Positions 7,860-18,940 are shown, numbered from the stretch's first letter. The stretch is DNA of 43,766 bases from Candidatus Methylobacter favarea (GCF_902806695.1 NZ_CADCXN010000059.1:1-43766), one strand, 5' to 3'. A program made the numbers and translations. Notes: generated from the sequence alone by a model not told the origin.

Positions 7860-9831
7860 CCGTTTAGGCCAAAGCTTTATAGCGGCGTGACTCAAAGATG
7901 CAAAGAGTTTCTGCCGCATTGCGGTTATTTCACCAGCTCGCTGAATAAGCCGGGATGGAGTTAACTTCTGGTATCAAAATCATCTGTAATGTCGATATTT
8001 ATCCCCGTGATTTAAAAGTGTCGAAGTGCCGCGATGCGAAGATGATCGGCGGTGGAACGCCTATGCAATGGAGGCGGAGGCATTGCTGAATCGTGACCGC
8101 TACCGGCGTAACGACGCCTTTTTATGGCAGTGCGGCCAAGCTACTCGGGTAGCGCCGGACAATATTTGTGGTTTTGTGCATGGCAAGGCAGGCCTTATTC
8201 AGCGCCGATGGCCGTAAAATCGGTTTTATCGGCTCGATGAACGAAACCCGCCTCAATTGGAAACATCATTAGGACATTCTTTCGGGAGACGATACCCCGT
8301 AAGGCGCGGCCTGGATTGAGCCGAATTCGATTATCTGTGGAATACGGCTAAGCCCTTACGGAAGCCGTTTGCAAGTAAATTCGCCGCCGCAGTTGCCGCC
8401 GTGAATTAAGTCTGGATGATGTTGCGGATGATGACAGCATCGCTCTGGCGCCTTTAATCGAGCCCCCGCAGTATCGGGAAGGTTTTTCACTGCAATCTTG
8501 GCAACTAGGCTTGGCGGCGAAGTGTTTAAAGCATTTTCGTGATTATAAATTCGTCAGGTTATTGCTGGCCAATGAAGTGGGTTTGGGTAAAACCTTATCG
8601 TTGGAACAGCGGCGCTGGCCTTGTGTTTGCTGAATGAAAAGAAAAAATGCCCCGCTAGCCGGTCATTAATTTTGTCGCGGCGATTTTATGCAGGCAATGG
8701 CTAACCGAACTGCTGGATAAGCTGGTTATTGCGGCGGCGCCGTAGCAGGCCACTAAAAGTGTATGGCTGGATAGCGACAATGCCCTATTTCTCCAGCGGG
8801 CACCGGGGATATCGCCGTCTGTCCGTTGCGCATCGGGTTAAAATTATTCACGGCCTCACTGCCTTGTTTGAAGGCTTGGCGGTGGTACCGATGAGCATTT
8901 TCGGGCAGCCTGCAAGGGGGCCATTGCCTTTGGCAAGGTGCTTGGGCAAAGGCGGAGGATTTATGAAAAATCTAATAAGCGGCAGATTTATTCCAGGCTA
9001 GCTGCCGGCCTCAATACCCCTACGGGATTGCTTGAAGGCCGCACTTTGGACGGGCAAAGTGGTGCCCTGGAAGAAGATATCGCTTTGCAAAGCGATGAAG
9101 AGCGCGCCGTTTTGCAATAGTTGCTGCATCGGCTGAAGCAAATTGAGACTGATCCAAAATACGAGGCCGTTTTGCATTATCGGGCCAACGAAGGCTGGCT
9201 TGAAAATGGGTGTCTTGTTTTCAGCCAGTATTACGGCACTGCACATTGGCTTGCCGGGCGCTGGCGACACGTTTTCCCGGAAGCTATCGGTTTATACACG
9301 GGAGCGGGACGCAGCAGATTATAACAAAAAGGCACTAGTGTCGGCATTGAGCGAGAAACGCTGAATGTCAGGGTGACTGAACCTGAAAGTCATATTATAG
9401 AGGCAACCGATGCAGCTTGTAAGGGTTTGAACTTGTAAACCTTGGGCGCTTTGATGAATGTTGATTTACCCTAGAATCCAATCTGGCTGGAACAGAGTAA
9501 GGGTTAAATTAAACGTTTCAGGCAATTGCGAGATAGTGTTGACATGCTCAATCTGGTGAACGAGCGGCTTTCCGAATGAAAGCATTATCACTACAATTTT
9601 TTCGGTTTCTTGCCCGATACGCTCAAGGATGACGGGACTAAGACATTGAGGCAGTTAATGGAAAAATGAATCCAGACATTAACGCACAAACGCGCGTCCG
9701 GTTTTGATCTGCGTTACTACGCTCATTTATCCCGATCCGATAAGAATCGGCGGGATGATTCTAGTGTACTATCGTAACGGGATTTTGGTACTTTAATGCT
9801 GTTTTCAGCATCACCGCAGTTCCACTTATAA
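7860..9831 (+). pseudogene. Broken PLD-SNF2 helicase (defence-type)
   Basis: Successive short frames spell one large protein in correct order. N-terminal phospholipase-D-like part: CGYFTSSLNKPG (7925), IICNVDIYPRDLKVSK (7980), RWNAYAMEAEALLNRDRYRR (8045), GFVHGKAGL then ADGRKIGFIGSMNETRLNW (8170-8260), the HxK...GSxNET nuclease signature. Helicase part: RLLLANEVGLGKTLSL (motif I, 8555-8605), AGDIAVCPLRIG (8795), GKGGGFMKNL (8945), VLHYRANEGWLENGCLVFSQY (9170-9230), YTGAGRSRL (9295), ATDAACKGLNL (9405), TLGALMNVDLP (9440), IKRFRQLRDSVDMLNLV (9510), GFLPDTLKD (9605), SGFDLRYYAHLS (9695). Parents of this architecture are roughly 900 residues. Here the segment holding the DEAD/H box is deleted near 8830-8845, and many stops and frameshifts follow. 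Such proteins occur in anti-phage loci (DISARM-like contexts); that role is inference. Confidence 0.8.
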
Positions 9832-9996
9832 CTGAAGTACAGCTAATTATTTTTTAATCTACGAGAAAAATGGCATAAGGCTTAAGTTACAAACCCCTAT
9901 GAGTAATGAGTCGTTCTGTTTAAGCAGCTGTTTTGCATCCCCTATAAACTAGTCAAAACGGCTTTAAAAATACTAGCTATTGTAGTCAATAATTTA
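9832..9996. other. Short spacer after helicase relic
   Basis: AT-rich spacer between the helicase relic and the 3' end of radC; it marks the junction from accessory debris to the conserved core block. No gene or clear terminator was recognised. Confidence 0.4.
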
Positions 9997-10671
9997 TTAA
10001 ATTAACCCGTGCTCGGCAAACGAATACGGCTGGCCGTCGCCGATAATAAAATGATCCAGAACGCGGATATCGAATAAGGCCAAGGCCTGTTTGAGTTTTT
10101 CGGTGATTTGCTTGTCGGCCTGGCTGGGTTCAGCAATGCCGGATGGATGGTTGTGGGCGAAGATTACCGCCGCCGCATTCTGATAGAGAGCCTGTTTAAC
10201 GACTTCCCTGGGATAAACACTGGCGCCGTCTATGGTGCCCCTGAATAATTCATCAAGCTGGATGACCCGGTGTTGATTATCCAAAAATAAACAGGCGAAT
10301 ACTTCATAGCTGTAACCCCGCAGTTGGGCGCTGAGATAGGCCCGGGTTGCATCCGGGCTGGTCAGCGCATCGCCGCGCTTAAGCACTTCCTTAAAATGGC
10401 GGCGGGCCATTTCCAGCACGGCCTGAAGCTGTGCATATTTGGCCTCGCCCAGGCCATTGCCCCGGCAAAAACGCTGCTGGTCGGCGTCCAGCAAAGCCTT
10501 CAGTGAGCCGAAATCCGTCAATAAATCGCGGGCCAGATCCACCGCCGATTTCCCTGGCGTACCGGTTCGGAGGAAAATGGCCAAAAGCTCCGCATCGGTT
10601 AAAGCGGTTGAGCCTCGTTGCAGCAGCTTTTCCCTGGGCCGGTCTTCGGCAGGCCAATCTTTAATAGCCAT
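9997..10671 (-). CDS. radC: RadC-family JAB domain protein
   Basis: A 224-residue RadC protein. An N-terminal helix-hairpin-helix-like region ([30 protein letters not shown], then [19 protein letters not shown]) precedes a C-terminal JAMM/MPN metalloprotease-like domain with PREVVKQA and the zinc motif [16 protein letters not shown], ending [21 protein letters not shown]. RadC was once linked to DNA repair, but a proven activity is lacking. I chose the ATG at 10671 ([15 protein letters not shown]) because an AGG lies about 8 bases upstream; the ATG two codons earlier at 10677 is too close to it. It diverges from coaBC across about 100 bases, the same layout as in Pseudomonas and E. coli, and it marks the return from accessory DNA to core genes. 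Confidence 0.95.
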   Translation of the reverse strand: MAIKDWPAEDRPREKLLQRGSTALTDAELLAIFLRTGTPGKSAVDLARDLLTDFGSLKALLDADQQRFCRGNGLGEAKYAQLQAVLEMARRHFKEVLKRGDALTSPDATRAYLSAQLRGYSYEVFACLFLDNQHRVIQLDELFRGTIDGASVYPREVVKQALYQNAAAVIFAHNHPSGIAEPSQADKQITEKLKQALALFDIRVLDHFIIGDGQPYSFAEHGLI

Positions 10672-10774
10672 ATTCATGACCTGAAATCGATTAAAATTTA
10701 AGCATAGAAGAGTTGTTTCAAACTTGCCATAATATTGTCTTTACATAATTTTCACCTGGACATTATCACTAATA

Positions 10775-11971
10775 ATGAACGTTTTATTGGCTGTCAGCGG
10801 CGGCATTGCCGCGTACAAGTCGGCAGAATTAGTAAGACTATTGCGAAAACAAGGCGCTGCCGTGCGAGTGGTGATGACCCGGTCTGCCATGGAATTTGTC
10901 AGGCCGCTGACTTTTCAGGCGTTGTCCGGCAATCCCGTGCACAGCGAATTGCTGGATGCGGATGAAGAAAATGCCATGGGCCATATCACTCTGGCGCGCT
11001 GGGCCGATCTAATGATTATCGCTCCGGCAACGGCTAATATTATTGCAAAATGCAGCCACGGCTTGACGGATGATCTGTTGACCACCCTTTACCTGGCCGC
11101 TACCTGTCCCGTTTACATAGCGCCTGCCATGAATCAGGCCATGTGGAATAAGGCGGTAACCCAGGAAAATATTCAGAAACTCAAAAGCTACGGCGTTACT
11201 GTTATAGGCCCCGGACAGGGCGATCAGGCCTGCGGTGAAACCGGATTTGGCAGAATGTCGGAGCCTGTGGAGATTAGTCAGAGATTATTAGGCAAACCCA
11301 TAGCACAGTGCCTGCAAGGTCTGAAAGTTTTAATCAGCGCCGGGCCGACCCGCGAGCCTTTAGATCCGGTACGGTACCTCACTAATCGCAGTTCCGGAAA
11401 AATGGGTTACGCGCTTGCCGGCGCGGCATTGAATGCAGGTGCGCAGGTAACGCTGGTGAGCGGGCCGGTGCAGCTTGCAGCGCCCCTTAATATTGAAGTT
11501 ATCGGGGTGGAAACCGCGGCGCAAATGTATGCGGCCGTTATTTCCAAAGCCCCGGAATATGACATATACATTGGCGCGGCGGCAGTTGCGGATTACAGCC
11601 CTGCAGCCGCGCAATCGGAGAAAATAAAAAAACAGGCAGAACAGATTGCCCTTACCTTGCAAAAAACCAGGGATATTCTGGCGGAGGTCGCGCAATTGGA
11701 ACATCGGCCGTTTACGGTCGGATTCGCCGCCGAAACCCATAACCTGGAGCAGTATGCGCAAGATAAACTGGCGAGAAAAAACCTGGATATGATCGCTGCC
11801 AACTGGGTTGGCCGTGATCTGGGCGGCTTTGAGAGCGACCAAAATGCATTGCAGGTTTTCTGGGAAAACGGCCGGAGCACATTGGCGATGACAGACAAAA
11901 ATCAGCTGTCGGCGCAGCTAATCAGTTTGATTGCAGAAAGATTGTATGAAAAAAGGCAGCTTAAAACTTAA
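10775..11971 (+). CDS. coaBC: Bifunctional CoaBC (PPC synthetase/decarboxylase)
   Basis: A 398-residue protein making 4'-phosphopantetheine from 4'-phosphopantothenate, cysteine and CTP in coenzyme A synthesis. The N-terminal CoaC domain (residues ~1-185) is an HFCD flavoprotein: LLAVSGGIAAYKS (FMN site), GHITLARWADLM with the active-site His near residue 70, APAMNQAMW (the PXMNXXMW motif), and ACGETGFGRMSEP containing the flap cysteine. The C-terminal CoaB domain begins VLISAGPTREPLDPVRYLTNRSSGKMG, and shows AAAVADYSP and the KIKK lysine region. Length and both domains match the E. coli Dfp family. It is followed by dut, as expected for the conserved coaBC-dut pair; the 124-base gap may hold a separate dut promoter. 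Confidence 0.97.
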   Translation: MNVLLAVSGGIAAYKSAELVRLLRKQGAAVRVVMTRSAMEFVRPLTFQALSGNPVHSELLDADEENAMGHITLARWADLMIIAPATANIIAKCSHGLTDDLLTTLYLAATCPVYIAPAMNQAMWNKAVTQENIQKLKSYGVTVIGPGQGDQACGETGFGRMSEPVEISQRLLGKPIAQCLQGLKVLISAGPTREPLDPVRYLTNRSSGKMGYALAGAALNAGAQVTLVSGPVQLAAPLNIEVIGVETAAQMYAAVISKAPEYDIYIGAAAVADYSPAAAQSEKIKKQAEQIALTLQKTRDILAEVAQLEHRPFTVGFAAETHNLEQYAQDKLARKNLDMIAANWVGRDLGGFESDQNALQVFWENGRSTLAMTDKNQLSAQLISLIAERLYEKRQLKT

Positions 11972-12070
11972 TTTCTAGCCTTTGATTTTATTTATCTTTC
12001 CCGTTTTAGAGGCTATCGCGTAGCGATGATAATAAGAAGAATAAGATATAATATATTTTTAAATTTAAAC

Positions 12071-12107
12071 TGGCATATGAAAATTAATTTGGCATATGAA
12101 AAGATTA
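12071..12107 (+). repeat. Near-tandem 19-bp duplication at the dut start
   Basis: TGGCATATGAAAA occurs at 12071-12083 and again at 12090-12102, 19 bases apart, each followed by an AT-rich ATTAAT-like tail. Each copy carries an ATG (12077 and 12096). Only the second is in frame with dut; the first opens a different frame. Confidence 0.8.
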
Positions 12108-12554
12108 ATCGAAACTAAAGTAATCAATCCTTTACTCGAAAAATACGGCATGCCTGAATACAAGACGAAAGGATCGGCAGGAGTCGATCTGGTTGCCTGT
12201 ATTGAAGAAGCAGTAGTCATTCGGGGGGGCGAAAATACCCTTATTGGCACTGGGCTGGCGCTGGATATTCAGGATCCCGGCCTCGTAGCAGTGGTGGCAA
12301 GCCGCAGCGGTCTGTGCCTGAACAGTCAAATTCGGGTAGGGCAGGGCATGGGTATTGTCGATTCCGACTATCACGGTGAAATAGGGGTTATTTTACATAA
12401 TGACGGAGCGAATGACTATATCGTTCAGCCAGGAGAAAGAGTTGCCCAGTTATTGTTTATGCCGGTAGTTCAAGTAGAGTTCAAACGGGTTTCCGATTTT
12501 ACTACGGTTACGGACCGGGGCAACGATGGATTTGGATCTACCGGCAAATCCTAA
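12096..12554 (+). CDS. dut: dUTP diphosphatase
   Basis: A 152-residue trimeric-type dUTPase, which hydrolyses dUTP to dUMP and pyrophosphate, keeping uracil out of DNA and feeding dTMP synthesis. Its five motifs are visible in order: GSAGVDLVAC (I), VVASRSGL (II, here with S where many have P), GIVDSDYHGEIGVILHN (III, catalytic Asp region), QPGERVAQLLFMPVVQ (IV) and DRGNDGFGSTGKS (V, the glycine-rich C-terminal arm). The start at 12096 follows the second copy of a small duplication, whose first copy offers an out-of-frame ATG. The gene lies in the conserved coaBC-dut-algC order. Confidence 0.96.
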   Translation: MKRLIETKVINPLLEKYGMPEYKTKGSAGVDLVACIEEAVVIRGGENTLIGTGLALDIQDPGLVAVVASRSGLCLNSQIRVGQGMGIVDSDYHGEIGVILHNDGANDYIVQPGERVAQLLFMPVVQVEFKRVSDFTTVTDRGNDGFGSTGKS

Positions 12555-12922
12555 CACTAAGTTTATTTTCACCTGTTGTTATCAGGCATAAAAATTTACT
12601 GCTAATTAGAGGGGTTGATAGTTTCAATTTTGCTTCGCCTGCTGATTCATCAATTCGCAATCCCTATCACATCACTTTAATACAATGTAATAAGAGCGAA
12701 CCGAAGCCGCCCATTAATTTGGGCTATGAGGAACAGGTTCTTGGCGTAAACCGGCGCCGCGGAAATACGGCCTTTATTAATATCGATGAGCAAATTGCTC
12801 AATGGTTTTAGTGCCGCTGGCGCTATCAGGGACGCTTGAACAGAGTGAAGTGTATGCGGAAAGCGCACCGGTGTCTGCTTCTTTCAAGCCGCTGTAATAG
12901 GCTTGCTGAGAAGATATAAAAG
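12555..12922. other. Spacer between dut and algC
   Basis: About 370 bases with no supported gene. Plus-strand runs such as NKSEPKPPINLGYEEQVL look vaguely coding but are stopped quickly, and the minus-strand frame at 12677-12868 has no family features. It could be eroded sequence upstream of the broken algC N-terminal module. Confidence 0.4.
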
Positions 12923-13695
12923 ATGGGACAACTTTTCTCCTTGCTGTCAGCGGTCGCTATTTTGATGAACCTGACTGCCGGTGTGGGTCTACTTAGTGTC
13001 TCAGGCTCTGGTCACACAAGCGAAGCAGGATTCAGCCCCCGCTATTGCATATGTGTTGCTCTAACGCTGTCGGAACAAGTATACCTGCTCAGCCGGCTGC
13101 TGGATAAAATGGCGCAAGATCCATAAGTGTTAACGGCCGTTACCGGTACAGACCCGGTTTTGTTAACAGCCGCCGCAAATCTTGAAAACATTGACCGGCA
13201 GAGCTTTGCAAAATGATACAGGCCGCGGCTGTAAAAGACGGCTATCTGGAGTTAAGTCAGGAACAACGGGTATTATTAGGAATTTCAGGCGGAAAACTTG
13301 ATATGAAGCAGAGAGGCAACTTACAAGTTATCGGGCCCCAGATCGACCGGGAGCTGGACTACCAATATGCTGCTGGCCCCGATTGCGGGGACTTTTTACT
13401 GAGTCCAGGTCTTATTATTGTTTCGCCGCTGATTACCGTGCTGGCGTTTTTTGTTGGCTACCGTAGGCTTTCAGAGTTTCTGACACAGCATTTGAGCAGT
13501 AGCATGAAAGCCTTTACAGACATGCTGCTTCATAAGCTGCAAGGCAATCATCGCGTCAATATAAATGAAATGAACGGGGTTATTTACCCCCTGATGCAAA
13601 TTATACGGGTTTTGAATAATGTGGGTAATGAAACTATATAGTGAGCGATAATGACAATTTTGAACTGGACGGTTTTTTTGACGGGTCTGCGGATT
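12923..13695 (+). pseudogene. Broken N-terminal membrane module of AlgC
   Basis: Large AlgC proteins of Pseudomonas and methanotroph type carry an N-terminal membrane-anchored sensor-like module before the phosphohexomutase. Here that module is recognisable but broken. The ATG at 12923 opens with QLFSLLSAVAILMNLTAGVGLLSV (first membrane helix) and runs to VYLLSRLLDKMAQDP, where TAA at 13124 replaces what looks like a Glu codon; the frame goes on VLTAVTGTDPVLL. A deletion and shift follow, then IIQAAAVKDGYLELSQEQ-like sequence from 13213, a second helix (LIIVSPLITVLAFFVGYRRLS), and a stop at 13639. A further frame reads VSDNDNFELDGFFDGSADYEK up to the catalytic frame. At least three lesions separate it from the catalytic part, so a full-length protein cannot be made. 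Confidence 0.75.
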
Positions 13696-15189
13696 ATGAA
13701 AAAGCAGTCTGGTAAAGTGGCAAATCCTGCAAAAAATAACCTTATTGAGCCTGAGATAATAGACAAGGCTGTGCCAGAAATTCCTGAAATAAAAGGCAGC
13801 GTAAAGGCCGCCGATGAAAAAGCCGCCATTTTCAGGGCCTATGATATACGTGGTATAGCCGGTAAAACGCTGACTGCGGACGTGGTTTATGATATCGGGC
13901 GCGCACTGGGGACCAGCGCTAAAGAGCATGGCTGTAAAACAGTCGCGATCGGTCGGGACGGCAGAATCTCCAGTCCTGCTCTGGCGGATGCCTTGGCTAA
14001 AGGCCTGGTTTCTACGGGACAAAACGTAGTGGATATCGGCATGGCGCCTACACCTGTGCTTTATTTTGTGGCCCAGCATACCGAAGGCCGCTCCGGAATA
14101 ATGATTACCGGCAGCCATAATCCTGCTGAATATAATGGGCTGAAAATGGTGATCAACGGAGAAACCCTGGCCGGAGAAAGAATTCAGCAGCTTAGGCAAT
14201 GCATTGATAAACAGGCTTTCGCTACCGGCGAAACCGGGTCTATCGAACAGAATGGCCGGTTCATTAATGAATATATAGGCACCATTTCCGAAGATATTCG
14301 CATTGCCAGGCCGATGCTGGTAGTGCTGGATTGCGGCAACGGCGTAGCCGGCGAACTGGGGCCGGTTTTGCTGAAAACATTAGGTGGTGAAGTTGTAGAG
14401 TTATTCTGTGATATTGATGGTACCTTCCCTAATCACCATCCCGATCCAAGCAAGCCAGAAAATCTGGTCGAATTGACCGCGGCGGTTAAACATTACCAGG
14501 CAGACCTGGGCATAGCTTTTGATGGGGATGGCGACCGCCTGGGGGTTATCGATTCAAACGGCAAAATTATCTGGCCCGACCGGCAAATGATGTTGTTTGC
14601 AAAAGACGTGCTGGCAAACAGGCCCGGCGCAGAGATTATTTATGATATGAAATGCAGCCGGCATCTGGCCGAGCAGATAAAAAAATACGGCGGCAGGCCT
14701 TTGATGTGGAAAACCGGGCATTCCTTTATGAAGGCAAAACTTAAAGAAACCGGAGCCAGGCTGGCGGGTGAAATGAGCGGGCATATTTTCTTTAATGATC
14801 GCTGGTTTGGTTTCGATGACGCTTTGTATTCAGCCGCACGCCTGATTGAAATACTTTCGAGAGATACCCGTAGCAGCGCGGAAGTTTTTGCTGACTTCCC
14901 CGACAGTATCAATACGCCCGAATTGAATGTTGCGCTGGCAGAAGGTGAAAACTTTACTTTCATGGAAAGACTGTTTGCCGCGGCGGATTTTAAAGAAGGC
15001 AAAATTACCACTCTTGACGGGCTGCGGGTTGACTTCCCGCAGGGCTGGGGTTTGGTGCGCGCATCCAATACAGCACCGGAGCTGGCCATTCGATTTGAGG
15101 CCGATTCAAAAGACGCCTTGAGTGATATTCAGGCACAATTCAGAAGCCTGATGAAGAAAATCAAAGCCGATATCAGGCTGCCTTTTTAA
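13651..15189 (+). CDS. algC: Phosphomannomutase/phosphoglucomutase AlgC, catalytic part
   Basis: An open 512-residue frame holding the complete alpha-D-phosphohexomutase, which interconverts mannose/glucose 6- and 1-phosphates for GDP-mannose, LPS and exopolysaccharide precursors. Landmarks are FRAYDIRGIAGKTL, MITGSHNPAEYNGLKM (phosphoserine loop), FDGDGDRLGVID (Mg2+ site), GEMSGHIFFNDRW (sugar-binding loop) and RASNTAPELAIRFEA (phosphate-binding loop). The first 15 residues from 13651 are not family sequence; they overlap the remains of the N-terminal module in another frame. M16 at 13696 (MKKQSGKVANP) begins recognisable linker sequence and may be the real start. Neither start has a strong Shine-Dalgarno. 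The catalytic frame is free of lesions although its upstream half is ruined, suggesting selection to keep a soluble enzyme. It sits in the conserved dut-algC-argB order. Confidence 0.92.
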   Translation: MTILNWTVFLTGLRIMKKQSGKVANPAKNNLIEPEIIDKAVPEIPEIKGSVKAADEKAAIFRAYDIRGIAGKTLTADVVYDIGRALGTSAKEHGCKTVAIGRDGRISSPALADALAKGLVSTGQNVVDIGMAPTPVLYFVAQHTEGRSGIMITGSHNPAEYNGLKMVINGETLAGERIQQLRQCIDKQAFATGETGSIEQNGRFINEYIGTISEDIRIARPMLVVLDCGNGVAGELGPVLLKTLGGEVVELFCDIDGTFPNHHPDPSKPENLVELTAAVKHYQADLGIAFDGDGDRLGVIDSNGKIIWPDRQMMLFAKDVLANRPGAEIIYDMKCSRHLAEQIKKYGGRPLMWKTGHSFMKAKLKETGARLAGEMSGHIFFNDRWFGFDDALYSAARLIEILSRDTRSSAEVFADFPDSINTPELNVALAEGENFTFMERLFAAADFKEGKITTLDGLRVDFPQGWGLVRASNTAPELAIRFEADSKDALSDIQAQFRSLMKKIKADIRLPF

Positions 15190-15242
15190 TAAACAGGTTG
15201 CGGGTGAATGCGAACAATTTACCTGCCAATGCCATGAAATAA

Positions 15243-17080
<1,838 letters not shown>

Positions 17081-17269
17081 AAAGCAGTTGCAACATAAAT
17101 GCGTGCTGGCATAGGTATAGGTATTCAATAAGATTTACTGGCTTGAGTTACAGAATAAAGATAGTAAAGATTTAATCCTATTGCTTGCTGACTCGGGTTT
17201 TAATTAAAGCCGATCAAGCTGTCCTAAGTAAATGCCATGTTATAGGGAAATATCAAACCGGAGAGGTTC
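17081..17269. other. Spacer, nothing recognised
   Basis: AT-rich spacer between the coiled-coil relic and the frameshifted yggU. No gene or RNA recognised. Confidence 0.4.
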
Positions 17270-17541
17270 GGGCAGAGATGGAAGGCGTTGCGGCAAGACA
17301 ATAAGCACGCGTTTTTTCCGGCCTGATTCGCCTGCTACAAGAGTGGATGCGGCTTTGCTGACACAAATTCATCGGCTATAAACTTGAGCAGTTGCCGGTT
17401 TGCCTTGCCGTCTACGGCCGGGGCTTTAATTCCAAGTTTTAAGCGGTCGCCGTAAAGCCCGGACTCTTCATTTTTGCGGGCTTTAGGTTGAACAGGGAGA
17501 TTTAAGGTCAAAACGCCCTGTTTACCGGTATACCCGCTCAA
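17270..17541 (-). pseudogene. Frameshifted YggU-family protein (DUF167)
   Basis: The first 60 residues fit the DUF167/YggU family (about 95-100 residues): LTLNLPVQPKARKNE, then GDRLKLGIKAPAVDGKANRQLLKFIADEF, the typical 'K(I/L)xxPPVDGKAN' block. The open frame then stops early (17335). A -1 shift just after ADEF restores VSKAASTLVAGESGRKKRVLI, the expected family C-terminus ('GESGRxKxVxI'). A single missing base, apparently a G in the GGT codon of a normal FGVSK, explains the break. Function of the family is unknown. It overlaps yggT by 4 bases and completes the proC-yggT-yggU order. The lesion could be real or a sequencing error. Confidence 0.75.
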
Positions 17542-18113
17542 CTGATCAGGCTGGCTAATTCATGCAGCGGCGGCAGAATGACCATTTTTGCCAATTGCAA
17601 AAGCAGCAGGGCAATTAAAGGCGACAAGTCTATGCCGCCCAGGTCGGGAATGAATTTACGGCAGATATTCAGCAGCGGCTCGGTCAGGCTGAATAAAATG
17701 GAGGAGGCAGGCTGAAAAGCGCCGGGATTTAGCCAGCTGAGTATGGCTCTGGCGAATACGGCGAAAATAAATATATTGATCAGCAAGGTTATCAATTGGG
17801 TGATCGATAAAATCGTCAATGCGCCTATGCCGATAGAAACGCCTTTCAGCAGCAATACCGAAAAGTCGGCAAGCATTTGCAGGGCGAGCACAAGAACCAG
17901 CGAAGAGGTGTCTATCTTGCCCATGGACGGCACATAGCGGCGCAAAATCCGTAACGGCGGATGCGTGACTTTAACGAGAAATTGCGAGATGGGATTGTAA
18001 AATTCCGCACTGCACCATTGCAGTAAAAAGCGCAGTACTACTGCCAGTATATACAGAGAAAACAGGGTATCGATTAAAAAAATGGCCGGGTCAGTCATAT
18101 AGGTAGAAGTCAT
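17538..18113 (-). CDS. yggT: YggT family membrane protein
   Basis: A 191-residue integral membrane protein made of two YggT repeats, each with two hydrophobic helices: IFLIDTLFSLYILAVVLRFLLQW and SLVLVLALQMLADFSVLLL in the first half, LLINIFIFAVFARAILSWLNPG and LSPLIALLLLQLAKMVIL in the second. The repeated 'NPISQFLVKVTHPPLRILRRYVPSMGKID' and 'SILFSLTEPLLNICRKFIPDLGGID' signatures are clear. Its role is uncertain; relatives have been linked to osmotic stress and, in phototroph homologues, to membrane organisation. The ATG overlaps the stop of proC by 4 bases (ATGA), so translation is coupled, and its own stop overlaps the start of yggU. Confidence 0.93.
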   Translation of the reverse strand: MTSTYMTDPAIFLIDTLFSLYILAVVLRFLLQWCSAEFYNPISQFLVKVTHPPLRILRRYVPSMGKIDTSSLVLVLALQMLADFSVLLLKGVSIGIGALTILSITQLITLLINIFIFAVFARAILSWLNPGAFQPASSILFSLTEPLLNICRKFIPDLGGIDLSPLIALLLLQLAKMVILPPLHELASLIS

Positions 18114-18940
18114 AAATTATTTTCCGTTTGCTTGGATATTTCAATAGAGCGGTTATGTGCTGCATGAATTGCTTTTGAAACCAGTTCGGTAAAGCCGCCT
18201 TGCTCAAAATTTTCAATGGCTGCTTGAGTGGTGCCGCCTGGAGAGGTAACGCGGCGGCGCAACTGTCCAGGCGACTCCGGCGATTCCAGGGCTATTTTAG
18301 CAGCGCCCAAGGCTGTTTGTTGAACCAGTAAGCGCGCTGTAACTTCGCTTAAGCCCAATTCCAGAGCGGCTTTCTCCATCGCTTCCATGAGCAGAAAGTA
18401 ATACGCAGGGCCGCTGCCGGAAACGGCCGTGACCGCATCCAGTTCGCTTTCTTTTTCAACCCAGAGGGCAATGCCGACCGAGCGCAAAATATTTTCCGCC
18501 AGCGTACGCTGCTCAGCCGTTACCCGGTTATTGGCGAACATGGCCGTCGCCCCGGTTAATACCAGAGCCGGGGTATTGGGCATGCAGCGAACAATGGCAG
18601 TCTCGCGGCCTAGCCAGTGATCCAGGCTGTTTTGAGTAATGCCAGCGGCGATGGATACGACCAGCAGTTTTCTTTGCTGAATCGAGGCCGCCGCATTTAT
18701 GGCTACGTCCCTGAGCGCCTGCGGCTTAACGGCCAGGACAATAACGTCAACCTGGTCAATAACCGCATCATTACTGGCCGAAGTATTAATGTTTAAAGTG
18801 GCTGCCAGGGTTTCGAGTATGTCCGGGTTGATATCCGCTACCCAAAGCTGTCCGGGTGAATGGCCGCTGGCTATCAATCCGCTGATCAGGCTGGTGGCCA
18901 TGTTGCCGCCGCCGATAAAACCTATTTTAGTTGTTTTCAT
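18110..18940 (-). CDS. proC: Pyrroline-5-carboxylate reductase
   Basis: A 276-residue ProC, the NAD(P)H-dependent last step of proline synthesis. It opens KIGFIGGGNMATSLISGLI (Rossmann dinucleotide loop), continues VDVIVLAVKPQALRDV and VVSIAAGI, has VRCMPNTPALVLTGATAM, and shows the C-terminal signature AVSGSGPAYYFLLMEAMEKAALELGL followed by VTSPGGTTQAAIENFEQGG. Length and motifs match the family. It heads the proC-yggT-yggU run. In Pseudomonas-type genomes yggS normally precedes proC; here the region upstream is occupied by a divergently transcribed SPL-like gene instead, with about 115 bases between starts. Confidence 0.97.
   Translation of the reverse strand: MKTTKIGFIGGGNMATSLISGLIASGHSPGQLWVADINPDILETLAATLNINTSASNDAVIDQVDVIVLAVKPQALRDVAINAAASIQQRKLLVVSIAAGITQNSLDHWLGRETAIVRCMPNTPALVLTGATAMFANNRVTAEQRTLAENILRSVGIALWVEKESELDAVTAVSGSGPAYYFLLMEAMEKAALELGLSEVTARLLVQQTALGAAKIALESPESPGQLRRRVTSPGGTTQAAIENFEQGGFTELVSKAIHAAHNRSIEISKQTENNL

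Noticed and set aside
10391-10684. Several long frames on both strands across radC
   Set aside because: Shadows of the GC-rich radC gene, whose JAMM motif fixes the true frame.
12677-12868. Minus-strand frame between dut and algC
   Set aside because: No family feature, no ribosome binding site, and neighbouring plus-strand sequence looks equally coding-like.
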